Shown here in pieces: positions 27,980 through 36,515 of a stretch of 42,910 bases of DNA. The stretch covers positions 29,839-72,748 of the forward strand of contig QBMO01000004.1 in the NCBI GenBank assembly GCA_003242075.1. Reading direction: 5' to 3'. The stretch comes from Alphaproteobacteria bacterium. Its GTDB lineage: Bacteria; Pseudomonadota; Alphaproteobacteria; Caulobacterales; Aquidulcibacteraceae. A model generated the notes under the pieces. It did no database searches, was not told where the DNA came from, and saw nothing but the letters and a program-made list of their open reading frames with translations. Made by a program: the position numbers and the translations under genes. How positions within the stretch are numbered: position 1 is the stretch's first letter; the number at the start of each line of letters is the position of its first letter.

Positions 27980-28200
27980 TGGTTAGCGCTTCGGAGCTTG
28001 GCGTTGTACTCGCCTTGCTTGGGACGGTTGGAGTGTTTGTGTTCGGCGCGCCGTTCCGGATTCGTCGTTCCGGAGAAACGATTACGTTTGTGTCCGACAA
28101 CCCAAACAGCAGGGCTCAAGCCGCAGACAGGCTATTCGATGTGCTGAGCTGGGCGTCATTGGTTCTAATTATTGTCGGAGCGGCGCTCCAATTGACCTGA
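27979..28200 (+). CDS. Small membrane protein, third gene of the DUF4160 operon
   Basis: 73 residues from a GTG whose first base is the last of the DUF2442 stop (TAGTG). Two hydrophobic segments (about 7-23 and 53-71) flank a polar loop with a basic patch (FRIRRSG). No family recognised. It ends one base before the convergent rpoN stop. Lower GC than its neighbours. Coupled to the operon by spacing. Confidence 0.6.
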   Translation: MVSASELGVVLALLGTVGVFVFGAPFRIRRSGETITFVSDNPNSRAQAADRLFDVLSWASLVLIIVGAALQLT

Positions 28201-28201
28201 T

Positions 28202-29683
28202 CTAAAACCCAGCCGCCAGCTTTCGCTTGCGCTCGACGCTGCTCGGTATCCGTAGGCTTTCGCGATATTTCGCGACCGTTCGGCGGGCGATGTCGATGCC
28301 TTTTTCGCGGAGGATTTCGACGATGCGGTCGTCGCTTAGGATTTCGTGTTCGGCTTCGCGGTCGATCAGGCCTTTGATCTCGTAGCGCACGGCTTCGGCG
28401 GAATGGCTCTCGCCGCCGTCGGAGGCGTTGATCGAGGCGGTGAAGAAGTATTTCAGCTCGAACACGCCGCGCGCGCAGGAGAGATACTTGTTCGATGTCA
28501 CGCGGCTGACGGTGCTCTCATGCATCTCGATCGCGGCGGCGACGGTTTTCAAGTTTAGCGGCCGCAGATGCGCGACGCCTTTGTCGAAGAAGCCATCCTG
28601 CTGGCGCACGATCTCGCGCGCGACTTTTAGGATCGTCTTGGCGCGCTGGTCCAAGCTCTTCACCAGCCATGACGCATTCGCCGCGCATTCGGTTAGGAAT
28701 TGCTTGTCTTCCTCGCGCTTGGCTGTCTTCGACACCGTCGCGTAATAGCGCTGGTTCATCAGCACGCGCGGCATGGTGTCGGCATTGAGTTCGACCAGCC
28801 AAGTGCCGTCCGGCGCCTGTTTGATGTAAACATCCGGCGCGACCGATTGCACGTGGCCGCCGCCAAATCCGGCGCCTGGCTTCGGCGTCAGCGCGCGCAC
28901 CTCGGCGACCATTTCCAGCAAGTCTTCGCGATCGACATCGCAAATGTGCTGCAAGCGCTCGAAATGGCCCTTCGCCAGCAGATCGAGATTGCCGATCAGC
29001 TTTTCCATCGCCGGATCGAAGCGGTCGCGGTCCTTCAGTTGCAGCGCCAGGCATTCGGCGACATCGCGCGCCATGACGCCGACAGGCTCGAAGCCTTGCA
29101 TGATGGTGAGCACGCGCTCGACGCGCGGGTAAGGTGCGCCGATGCGGCCGGCGATCTCCAACAGATCGGCGCGCATGTAGCCCCAATCGTCCACCGCATC
29201 GATCAAGGCGGCGCCGATCATGCGATCGACGGCATCGAGGCCGGCTTCCGTGAGTTGTGCGTCGAGATGCTCGGCGAGCGTGATGTCGTTCGCCAGCGTC
29301 TCCTCGATGCCGGGCATGTCGTCGAAGCTCTTGCCTGACGAGGCTTTCGACCAATCGGTGAGGGGCGCCGCACCCGCTTCTGCTAATTCGTTGGCGCTCA
29401 AATCCGGGGCCATGTCGGCCACTGAGATATCGAGTGCTGCTTCCGCCGGCGCCATGCCGCTATCGAACTCAAGCGCTTGCGCGTCGCCACTATCGCTGGC
29501 GGCTTTCGTGGCTTCGGCCGAACCTTCCTCGCGCTCCAGCAAGGGATTGCGTTCGAGTTCGCCTTCGACGAATTCCTGAAGCTCGACATTGGAAAGCTGC
29601 AGCAGCTTGATCGCCTGCTGCAATTGCGGCGTCATCACCAGGGCCTGGCCCTGGCGCATCTCCAGACGGGGGGTCATCGCCAT
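28202..29683 (-). CDS. rpoN: RNA polymerase sigma-54 factor
   Basis: 493 residues. N-terminal activator region (LEMRQGQALVMTPQLQQAI, LQEFVEGELERNPLLE), the core-binding domain (MQGFEPVGVMARDVAECLALQL, in parts), and the C-terminal DNA-binding domain ending with the RpoN box ARRTVAKYR (466-474). Needs an enhancer-binding ATPase; controls nitrogen and other genes. ATG 29677 two codons later is an alternative start. Thirteen bases after lptB. Confidence 0.96.
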   Translation of the reverse strand: MAMTPRLEMRQGQALVMTPQLQQAIKLLQLSNVELQEFVEGELERNPLLEREEGSAEATKAASDSGDAQALEFDSGMAPAEAALDISVADMAPDLSANELAEAGAAPLTDWSKASSGKSFDDMPGIEETLANDITLAEHLDAQLTEAGLDAVDRMIGAALIDAVDDWGYMRADLLEIAGRIGAPYPRVERVLTIMQGFEPVGVMARDVAECLALQLKDRDRFDPAMEKLIGNLDLLAKGHFERLQHICDVDREDLLEMVAEVRALTPKPGAGFGGGHVQSVAPDVYIKQAPDGTWLVELNADTMPRVLMNQRYYATVSKTAKREEDKQFLTECAANASWLVKSLDQRAKTILKVAREIVRQQDGFFDKGVAHLRPLNLKTVAAAIEMHESTVSRVTSNKYLSCARGVFELKYFFTASINASDGGESHSAEAVRYEIKGLIDREAEHEILSDDRIVEILREKGIDIARRTVAKYRESLRIPSSVERKRKLAAGF

Positions 29684-29696
29684 CGCGGGCCCCAGT

Positions 29697-30464
29697 CTAG
29701 TGGTAATCTTTGCCGAGATACCTTTCGCGCACGACCGCCGAAGCCATCACCTCTTGAGGTGTGCCTTCGAACATCACTTCGCCGTCGAACATGATCGATG
29801 CACGGTCCACGATCTGCAGCGTTTCGCGCACATTGTGGTCGGTGATCAGAACGCCAAGCCCGCGCTGTTTGAGAAACAGCACAAGCTCGCGGATGTCGTT
29901 GATGGCGAGCGGGTCGATGCCTGCGAAAGGCTCGTCGAGCAACATGAAGGACGGACGCGTCGCCAAGGCGCGTGCGATTTCGACCCGACGCCGCTCGCCG
30001 CCCGAGAGGGCAGACGCAGGCGCATCTTTCAGGTGATCCACGCGCAGTTCGGCGAGCAGCCCGTCGACGATTTCGCGGCGCTTCGAGCGAGACCGCTCGG
30101 AAAGCTCCACGATCGACATGACGTTCTGTTCGACGGTGAGACCACGGAAGATCGACGGCTCTTGTGGGAGATAGCCCACGCCAAGCCGCGCGCGTTGGTA
30201 CATAGGCAGTGTTGTGACGTCCTGGCCGTCCAACAAGATTTGCCCTTGGTCCACGCGTACGAGCCCCGTAATCATATAGAAGCAGGTGGTTTTCCCTGCT
30301 CCGTTGGGGCCCAACAAACCAACGACCTCGCCGCGATTGACGGTGATGGATACATCCTTCACCACGCGGCGGCCGCGATAGGATTTCCCGATCGAAACCG
30401 CGCCTAGACCGCCTTGTGCGGACTGGGCCTTGGCCGAACGGCTTGCAGCGCCCTCAGGGCTCAT
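29697..30464 (-). CDS. lptB: LPS export ABC transporter ATP-binding protein
   Basis: 255 residues. Walker A GPNGAGKTT (about 52-60), Q-loop LPQEPSIFRG, signature LSGGERRRVEIARA, Walker B FMLLDEPFAGID and the switch His in TDHNV. It powers LPS extraction from the inner membrane with LptFG. A GGTGAG about five bases ahead favours this ATG; a GTG two codons earlier is possible. Lies between lptA and rpoN, the conserved order. Confidence 0.95.
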   Translation of the reverse strand: MSPEGAASRSAKAQSAQGGLGAVSIGKSYRGRRVVKDVSITVNRGEVVGLLGPNGAGKTTCFYMITGLVRVDQGQILLDGQDVTTLPMYQRARLGVGYLPQEPSIFRGLTVEQNVMSIVELSERSRSKRREIVDGLLAELRVDHLKDAPASALSGGERRRVEIARALATRPSFMLLDEPFAGIDPLAINDIRELVLFLKQRGLGVLITDHNVRETLQIVDRASIMFDGEVMFEGTPQEVMASAVVRERYLGKDYH

Positions 30465-30504
30465 ATGCACTCACCGCGGCTAAGATTTCGTAACGATTGG
30501 ACGA

Positions 30505-31056
30505 TCACTGGCGCGGTTGGCCCGAATTTTGCCCGCCTTCGCTGGGGACAAACACCCCGCGCACACGCCCGCCGCCCTGCGGACGGATCACGGTGCGGCG
30601 GTTGCCGATGTTCAAAACTAGGGTTTCGCCCCGGATTACGTTCTCGTCCGACGCCACCACGACATTGCCGGAGAAGGTCACGCTATCTTGCGCGATCTCG
30701 TAGACGGCGCGGTTGCCGCGCGCCGATTGCGCTGGGCGCACATAATAGACTTCGCCCTCCGCGATCATGCGTTCGATGTCGCCCGAACCCAGGCCGCCTT
30801 GCTGCTGTCCGGCAGCGGCGGCGGTCGAAGCGCTGAAGAACAGCGTAATGCGATCAGCGCGCAGGCGCGCATCGTTTTGAACAATGTCGACATCGCCGAC
30901 GAGCACGAGACGGCGCTCGGTGTCGAAATATTCGAGATTGTCGGCGGAATAGGAGACAGGCCCGCCGCTCTCGCTCAGTTGAGCGTGCGCGGGCGAAGCC
31001 GCGAGAGCCGTCATCAGCAGAGCGCCGGCGGCGATAAAGAAGGCTGTAGGCCTCAT
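30505..31056 (-). CDS. lptA: LptA/OstA-family periplasmic LPS-transport protein
   Basis: 183 residues. Signal peptide about 1-25 (ASPAHA then QLSESGG). OstA-like beta-jellyroll: PVSYSADNLEYFDTERRLVLVGDVDIVQNDARLRADRI is typical (only partly cited here: VSYSADNLEYFD, DVDIVQNDARLRAD). It forms the periplasmic bridge for LPS. The C-terminus ends in a Gln/Gly/Arg-rich stretch. Overlaps lptC by four bases. Confidence 0.9.
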   Translation of the reverse strand: MRPTAFFIAAGALLMTALAASPAHAQLSESGGPVSYSADNLEYFDTERRLVLVGDVDIVQNDARLRADRITLFFSASTAAAAGQQQGGLGSGDIERMIAEGEVYYVRPAQSARGNRAVYEIAQDSVTFSGNVVVASDENVIRGETLVLNIGNRRTVIRPQGGGRVRGVFVPSEGGQNSGQPRQ

Positions 31057-31703
31057 TGCGACGGCTCCCCGGTCTGCTCTCTGCGGTCAGGAATCTGGCC
31101 GCGGACACCGCCCCGAAGCACCAATGCCCGGTCGCTGTCCCGTAATTCATAACTTTCGGCCTGGAGCACGCCAAGGGGTCCGGCGCCGGTGACGCCCCCG
31201 CGCCCGGTCAAAGTGCCCGCTTCCAGGTCCACCATCATGTAGGGGGTGGTGAACCGGTTGCCGCCACGGTCCGAAAACAGCACCTCGCCGTCGAAAATGA
31301 CGGTCTTGGCCGCTTCGTCATAGATGCCCCTGGGGGCCAGCATGATTGTTCCGGCTTCGGTCCGATAGACCGGGGCGATCAGCTCGATCGGCTGGCCCTC
31401 GCCGGCCGCCCGCTCAGCCGTCTCGGCCGAGAGCTGGTAGGGGCCGCCGCCCTCGGTGCGCCCGATGAAGCGCGGGTTGATCATCCGCAGCGGCTCGGCC
31501 GGGGCGTACTGGCCGGCGTTAAAGCCGCCTTCGATGGCGTAGAGCACCATGAACACGAACACGGCTGCGAACGACGCGCCCGCGCCGGCAACGAAAAACC
31601 GCCGCAGCGCCGCGATCAGCCGCGAGCGACGGCGGGCGCTGCGCAGCGTGGCGGCGCGCTTGGGCTCCCAGTCGAAGTCGGCAAAATGGGCAGTTGCAGT
31701 CAT
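31053..31703 (-). CDS. lptC: LPS export protein LptC
   Basis: 216 residues. Cytoplasmic basic start (RSARRRSRLIAALRRFF), one membrane helix (about 38-58), then the periplasmic LptC domain (PRFIGRTEGGGPYQLSA, GIYDEAAKTVIFDGEV). A perfect GGAGGA five bases upstream selects this ATG. It passes LPS from LptB2FG to LptA. First gene of the lptC-lptA-lptB-rpoN series. Confidence 0.9.
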   Translation of the reverse strand: MTATAHFADFDWEPKRAATLRSARRRSRLIAALRRFFVAGAGASFAAVFVFMVLYAIEGGFNAGQYAPAEPLRMINPRFIGRTEGGGPYQLSAETAERAAGEGQPIELIAPVYRTEAGTIMLAPRGIYDEAAKTVIFDGEVLFSDRGGNRFTTPYMMVDLEAGTLTGRGGVTGAGPLGVLQAESYELRDSDRALVLRGGVRGQIPDRREQTGEPSQ

Positions 31704-31843
31704 GTTCCTCCGGCTTGTCGCCCGGCCCGGGGGCGGAAGCAAGGCGAGGCGGCGGTCCGGCGAACGCGTCGATCCGTACTGCCTCTGGCGGCCGCGGCGC
31801 CGCGCACTAGATACCGGCACTCAGCGGCAGAGGATTGAGGACG

Positions 31844-33055
31844 ATGCGGGTTTTGACGTTTGCGACGGTTGTTCTTTTCGCCGCCTGCAACGGCGCGCCG
31901 AGCAATGGCCAGACGGCCACGCCGGGTGCGCCGGTTGAGCAGGGCCGGGCCAACGCCAATTTCCAGCCCGCATTCGAAGGCCAGACGCGCGCGCCTGCGC
32001 TGACGTCCGGGGTCGCGATCGAAACGCAAGAAATCGCCGCCCGCCTCGATCATCCGTGGGGCATCGTCGTTTTGCCGGACGGCAATTTGCTCGTCACCGA
32101 ACGCGCCGGGCGCCTGCGCCTGATCACACCGCAAGGCCAAGTCTCCGATCCGCTCACGGGCCTGCCGGCAGTCGATGCGCGTGGGCAGGGCGGTTTGCTC
32201 GATCTCGCACTGTCACCGACTTTCGCTGCCGATCGGCTGATCTATTGGTCCTACGCCGAGCCGCGCGGCAACGGCACGAACGCGACAGCCGTCGCGCGCG
32301 GCCGGCTCAACGCCAACGCTACCGGCGTTGAAAACGTGCAGCGCATTTTTCAGCAGAATCCGGCCTGGAATTCACGCGGCCATTTCGGCTCGCGCCTCGT
32401 CTTCGATGGCCAAGGCCGCCTCTACATCACGCTCGGCGACCGCCAAGGCGACGACTCGCGCGGTCTCGCGCAGGATCGATCGGTCACCATCGGCAAAGTC
32501 GTGCGCATCAACGCCGACGGCACGATCCCGTCTGACAATCCATTTGTTGGCCAGGCCGGCGCGGCGGCTGAAGTTTGGTCCTACGGTCACCGCAATGTGC
32601 AAGGCGCCGACATTCACCCGGGCACCGGTGCGCTATGGACGATCGAGCACGGACCACGCGGCGGCGATGAGCTGAACCTCACGCAAGCCGGCCTCAATTA
32701 CGGTTGGCCGGTTATCTCATACGGCATCGAATATCGCGGCGGCGCCGTCACCGGCGGCATCGCCGTCCAAGACGGCATGGAGCAGCCGAACTATTATTGG
32801 GATCCGGTCATCGCGCCCGGCGATATGGATTTCTACCGCGGCGAGCTGTTTCCGTGGCGCGGCGACATTCTGATCGCCGGGCTGGAGACCGAGGCGCTCA
32901 TTCGCGTTCGTGTCGATGGACCTCGCGTGATCGGCGAAGAGCGCTTCAATCTCGGCGTCGGCCGCATCCGCGACCTCGCCGAGGCCGCGGACGGCTCAAT
33001 CTACGTCGTCACCGACGAGGACAATGGCCGCGTGGTGCGGCTGACACCGCAATAG
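31844..33055 (+). CDS. PQQ-dependent sugar dehydrogenase-like lipoprotein (YliI/Asd type)
   Basis: 403 residues with a lipobox (LFAAC). Six-bladed soluble aldose dehydrogenase pattern: DHPWGIVVLPDGNLLVTERAG, ARGQGGLLDLALSP, WSYGHRNVQGADIHP and IEHGPRGGDELN (quoted in parts). Related enzymes oxidise aldoses with PQQ and calcium in the periplasm. GAGG is close to this ATG; a TTG three codons earlier is another option. Divergent from lptC over 140 bp. Confidence 0.88.
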   Translation: MRVLTFATVVLFAACNGAPSNGQTATPGAPVEQGRANANFQPAFEGQTRAPALTSGVAIETQEIAARLDHPWGIVVLPDGNLLVTERAGRLRLITPQGQVSDPLTGLPAVDARGQGGLLDLALSPTFAADRLIYWSYAEPRGNGTNATAVARGRLNANATGVENVQRIFQQNPAWNSRGHFGSRLVFDGQGRLYITLGDRQGDDSRGLAQDRSVTIGKVVRINADGTIPSDNPFVGQAGAAAEVWSYGHRNVQGADIHPGTGALWTIEHGPRGGDELNLTQAGLNYGWPVISYGIEYRGGAVTGGIAVQDGMEQPNYYWDPVIAPGDMDFYRGELFPWRGDILIAGLETEALIRVRVDGPRVIGEERFNLGVGRIRDLAEAADGSIYVVTDEDNGRVVRLTPQ

Positions 33056-33066
33056 CCCGCCCGCGA

Positions 33067-33696
33067 CTACTCGGAGCCGCTGGGTGCGTCCGCCGGTGCA
33101 TTGAGCGCCTGCAGACGCGCCTGCAGTTCAGCATTGGTGCGCGCTTGCGCGGCGATGCCGTTATAGACTTCGATCGTGAGATTGTTGCGCGCGAGAATGC
33201 CGCGGATTTGCTCGGCCGCCTGCGCGCGCTCAGTTTCCGTTCCTGATGTCAGGGTGGCGTTTAGCGGCTCGATCTCGGCGCTGGCAGTGACGAACGCGCG
33301 CAGCTGGTCGTCGCTCAGGCTATCGCCGACCGCCGCGACAGCGATGCGGTTGCTGAGCGTCTGATCTATCTGCGATGCTTCAAGGATCTGGTTGTATTGC
33401 TCTGGCGTAACGCCGGCTTCCTGCAAGATTTGGCTGATCCGAATCTGGTTTTGCTGCTGCTCTTCGGTCGTCGTGCCGGGCGTTAGCTGATTGATTTGCG
33501 AGCGGGCGGCGACGAACGCATCGATCTGCGCGTCAGTGTAGCCGGTGGTCGCTTGCGGCGCTGCCGGCGGCGGCGTTGTTGTTTGCGCTTGTGGCTGTTG
33601 CGCCGAGGCGCTTTCGCCGTTGCTTGCGCACGCCGCCAACGGCGCCATGCCAGCGATCAGCGCCGCTGCTGCGGCCATTGAAGTAAAACGGATCAT
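33067..33696 (-). CDS. DUF4168-like lipoprotein with internal duplication
   Basis: 209 residues: lipobox LAAC (C23), Gln/Pro/Thr-rich tether to about 50, then two similar halves. TDAQIDAFVAARSQIN...GVTPEQYNQILEASQ (54-108) matches SDDQLRAFVTASAEIE...NLTIEVYNGIAAQA (128-185), each like one DUF4168 unit. GGAG seven bases upstream supports the ATG; the frame open further upstream overlaps marR and is not used. Function unknown; probably periplasmic. Converges with the sugar dehydrogenase. Confidence 0.78.
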   Translation of the reverse strand: MIRFTSMAAAAALIAGMAPLAACASNGESASAQQPQAQTTTPPPAAPQATTGYTDAQIDAFVAARSQINQLTPGTTTEEQQQNQIRISQILQEAGVTPEQYNQILEASQIDQTLSNRIAVAAVGDSLSDDQLRAFVTASAEIEPLNATLTSGTETERAQAAEQIRGILARNNLTIEVYNGIAAQARTNAELQARLQALNAPADAPSGSE

Positions 33697-33784
33697 CTCA
33701 AACTCCGGGTTCCGCTCGCCCGCCCGCACTTTTTCTACGCATACGGTAGCGAACGGTTCCCAAGTTCCTTTAGGTTCCTCTGAT

Positions 33785-34252
33785 TCAGAGCGAGCGCGCC
33801 GCGACGAGGAGACGATCGAGCAGCGCATCGAGCTCGCGCCGTTCGCGTGCATCGAGTGCGCTGAGCAATTTCTCTTCCGCCGCCAACGCGATCGGCGCGA
33901 TGCGCGCATGGACGCTTTCGCCTTGCGCTGTCAGCGAAAGATTTTGCCGCCGCGCGTCGTCGGCATCCGCGCTCGCCCGCAAGCGCTTAGCCACCACCAG
34001 CCGCGCCACCGCGCGCGACACCGCGACCTTGTCCATCTCGGTGGCCTCGGCGATCTCTTTCGCCGTCAGTCCTGGCCGGCGCCCGAGCACGGCGATGATG
34101 CGCCATTCTGGAATGGTGAGGTCGAAGGTCTTGGCATAACGCGCCGCAATCGCGCGCGAGACGCGGTTCGAGAGGATCGAGAGCCGGTAGGGGAGGAAAT
34201 CCTCCAGAACCAGCAAATCGGCCGGGCTCGGTTTCTGCTTTGCGCTTGCCAT
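33785..34252 (-). CDS. MarR-family transcriptional regulator
   Basis: 155 residues. Winged helix: LTIPEWRIIAVLGRRPGLTAKEIAEATEMDKVAVSRAV (in parts) with wing ASADADDARRQNLSLT. Divergent from the HPPD gene with a 14-bp palindrome two bases before its own start, so it most likely represses both itself and tyrosine degradation and responds to a pathway aromatic acid. Ligand is inferred. No ribosome site is visible. Confidence 0.9.
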   Translation of the reverse strand: MASAKQKPSPADLLVLEDFLPYRLSILSNRVSRAIAARYAKTFDLTIPEWRIIAVLGRRPGLTAKEIAEATEMDKVAVSRAVARLVVAKRLRASADADDARRQNLSLTAQGESVHARIAPIALAAEEKLLSALDARERRELDALLDRLLVAARSL

Positions 34253-34254
34253 TG

Positions 34255-34268
34255 GTTTCAGATGAAAC
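34255..34268. promoter_or_regulatory. Probable MarR operator between marR and hppD
   Basis: Perfect inverted repeat GTTTCA-GA-TGAAAC, centred in the 53-bp divergent region, two bases upstream of the MarR start codon. Position and symmetry fit autoregulation by the adjacent MarR protein and control of the hppD operon. Confidence 0.55.
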
Positions 34269-34305
34269 TAAATCGGAGGAAAGATCAAGCCGCCGAGGAA
34301 ACGTC

Positions 34306-35379
34306 ATGGCCGACCTGTTCGAAAATCCGCTGGGCACCGATGGCTTCGAGTTCGTCGAATTCACCTCGCCCGAACCGGATAAGCTCGCCGCGTACTTCGA
34401 ACAGATCGGCTTCACCGCCGTCGGCAAGCATCGCTCAAAGAATGTCGTCCGCTACAAGCAAAACGACATCAACTTCATCCTCAACATGGAGCCGTCAGGG
34501 CAGCCGGCGGATTTCCGCTCCGCGCATGGCCCCTCCGCCAACGCGATGGCCTTTCGTGTGAAGGATGCGAAGCACGCGCTCGAAGAAGCGGTGAAGCGCG
34601 GCGCCAAGGCGGTGCAATCGCCGGTCGGCCCCGGTGAACTCAATATCCCAGCGATCGAAGGCATTGGCGGCGCTTATATCTATCTGGTTGATCGCTACGG
34701 CGCCGATACCATCTACGACATCGACTTCGAACCGATCGCCGGCGCCGATGAGTCGAAAAACCAAATCGGCCTCACCTATCTCGATCACCTCACGCACAAC
34801 GTCTTCCGCGGCAACATGGCCAAGTGGGCGGACTATTACGAGCGCATCTTCAACTTCCGCGAAATCCGCTATTTCGACATCGAAGGCAAAGTCTCGGGTC
34901 TCTTCTCCAAGGCAATGACCAGCCCCGATGGCAAAATCCGCATCCCGCTCAACGAGAGCAAAGGCGATCCGGAGAAGGTCGATCAGATCGAGGAATATTT
35001 GCAGCGTTACAAAGGCGAGGGCATCCAGCATTTGGCGTTCGGCACGAACAATCTCTACGACGTCGTCGATCGGCTGCGCGCGCGCGGTGTTGAGTTGCAA
35101 GACACGATCGAAACCTATTTCGATCTCATCGACAAACGCCTGCCAGGCCATGGCGAACCCGTCGAAGAGCTACGCAAACGCCGCATCCTCATCGACGGCG
35201 CGCCGAGCGAAGGCCAAGGCCTGCTGCTGCAAATCTTCGGCAAGGACGCGGTCGGGCCGATCTTCTTCGAATTCATCCAGCGCAAGGGCAATGAAGGGTT
35301 CGGCGAAGGCAATTTCAAAGCGCTGTTCGAGTCGATCGAACTCGACCAGATCAAGCGCGGCGTGTTGAAGGCGGGATGA
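34306..35379 (+). CDS. hppD: 4-hydroxyphenylpyruvate dioxygenase
   Basis: 357 residues. Fe(II) ligands are all present and at family positions: H161 (YLDHLTHNV), H242 (GIQHLAFG) and E322 (IFFEFIQR). Converts 4-hydroxyphenylpyruvate to homogentisate. GAGGA seven bases before supports the ATG; a longer frame from 34240 would run through the operator. It heads the operon ending with maiA and fah. Its stop overlaps the next start. Confidence 0.96.
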   Translation: MADLFENPLGTDGFEFVEFTSPEPDKLAAYFEQIGFTAVGKHRSKNVVRYKQNDINFILNMEPSGQPADFRSAHGPSANAMAFRVKDAKHALEEAVKRGAKAVQSPVGPGELNIPAIEGIGGAYIYLVDRYGADTIYDIDFEPIAGADESKNQIGLTYLDHLTHNVFRGNMAKWADYYERIFNFREIRYFDIEGKVSGLFSKAMTSPDGKIRIPLNESKGDPEKVDQIEEYLQRYKGEGIQHLAFGTNNLYDVVDRLRARGVELQDTIETYFDLIDKRLPGHGEPVEELRKRRILIDGAPSEGQGLLLQIFGKDAVGPIFFEFIQRKGNEGFGEGNFKALFESIELDQIKRGVLKAG

Positions 35380-36434
35380 TGCGCGCGCTCCTCGCGTTCG
35401 CGCTATTTGCGCTCGCCGCCTGCGCCACGGCGCCGGAGCCAGCTCCGCGCTGGTCCATCGTCGTTCACGGCGGCGCCGGTGTCATCGAACGCGCGAACCT
35501 CACGCCCGAACTTGAAGTGCAATACCGCGCCGCCATGCAGCGCGCGCTGACCACGGGCGGCGCCATCCTCGAACGCGGCGGCTCGTCGCTCGACGCTGTC
35601 GAAGCCGTCATTCGCGAAATGGAAGACGATCCGCTGTTCAACGCTGGTCGCGGCGCAGTCTTCACGGCGGAAGGCGCGAACGAACTCGACGCCTCGGTCA
35701 TGGACGGTCGCACCCGCGCCGCGGGCGCCGTCGCTGGCGTTACCACTATTCGTCACCCGATCAGCCTCGCGCGCGCCGTGATGGAGCGCTCGCGCCATGT
35801 CATGCTCATCGGCGAGGGGGCCGAGGCGTTCGCGCGCAGCCAAAGCCTGGAAGAGGTCGATCCGTCTTATTTCTTCACGGAGCGCCGCTGGCAGCAGCTT
35901 GAGACAAATTTGCGCGACAACAATCTGCCGATCCCGCAGCGCCCAGCCGGCGCGCCGCAAGCGCCGCGTGCTGAACTCGTTTATCCAGACGATCACCAGT
36001 TCGGCACCGTCGGTGTCGTCGCGTTCGACACCAACGGCGATATCGCAGCCGGCACCTCGACCGGCGGCACCACCGGCAAACGCTGGAGCCGCGTCGGCGA
36101 TGCGCCGATCATCGGCGCAGGCACATATGCGCAGAACGGCGTCTGCGGCGTGAGCGCGACGGGCACAGGCGAGTTTTTCATCCGCGTCGGCGTCGCGCGC
36201 GATATTTGTGCGCGCATGCAGTTCAACGGCGAGAGTGCTCAAGAAGCGGCCGACGCGGTGATCGCCGAAGTCGGCGCCATGCTGAATAATCAAGGCGCTG
36301 TCGGCGATGGCGGCGTAATTGTGCTCGATGGCTGGGGCGGCGTCGCCTGGGCGATGAACACGCCGGGCATGTACCGCGCCGCCCAAACCGCAGGCGCCGA
36401 CCCCATCGTGCAGATTTTCGCGGACGAACAATGA
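35376..36434 (+). CDS. Isoaspartyl peptidase/L-asparaginase, predicted lipoprotein
   Basis: 352 residues, N-terminal-nucleophile type asparaginase. Catalytic Thr is T211 in HQFGTVGVVAFD, freed by self-cleavage after G210; GNGDIAAGTSTGG-like DTNGDIAAGTSTGG and GTGEFFIR follow. The start MMRALLAFALFALAACA carries a lipobox (C16), so the enzyme should be exported and anchored. The ATG overlaps the hppD stop, an odd partner for tyrosine degradation. Hydrolyses isoaspartyl dipeptides or asparagine. Confidence 0.92.
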   Translation: MMRALLAFALFALAACATAPEPAPRWSIVVHGGAGVIERANLTPELEVQYRAAMQRALTTGGAILERGGSSLDAVEAVIREMEDDPLFNAGRGAVFTAEGANELDASVMDGRTRAAGAVAGVTTIRHPISLARAVMERSRHVMLIGEGAEAFARSQSLEEVDPSYFFTERRWQQLETNLRDNNLPIPQRPAGAPQAPRAELVYPDDHQFGTVGVVAFDTNGDIAAGTSTGGTTGKRWSRVGDAPIIGAGTYAQNGVCGVSATGTGEFFIRVGVARDICARMQFNGESAQEAADAVIAEVGAMLNNQGAVGDGGVIVLDGWGGVAWAMNTPGMYRAAQTAGADPIVQIFADEQ

Positions 36435-36515
36435 GCAATCGTCGCTCCCTCATGGCACTAAAGCCCGGCTCGCTCGTTGATCCTCTGGGACTCTCCGGTC
36501 CCCGGGGAACATCTC

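Noticed and set aside
35403..36431. Long open frame antisense to the asparaginase gene
   Set aside because: It mirrors the codon structure of a gene with confirmed catalytic motifs on the plus strand and has no recognisable protein features; the same applies to the frame antisense to 2503-3408.
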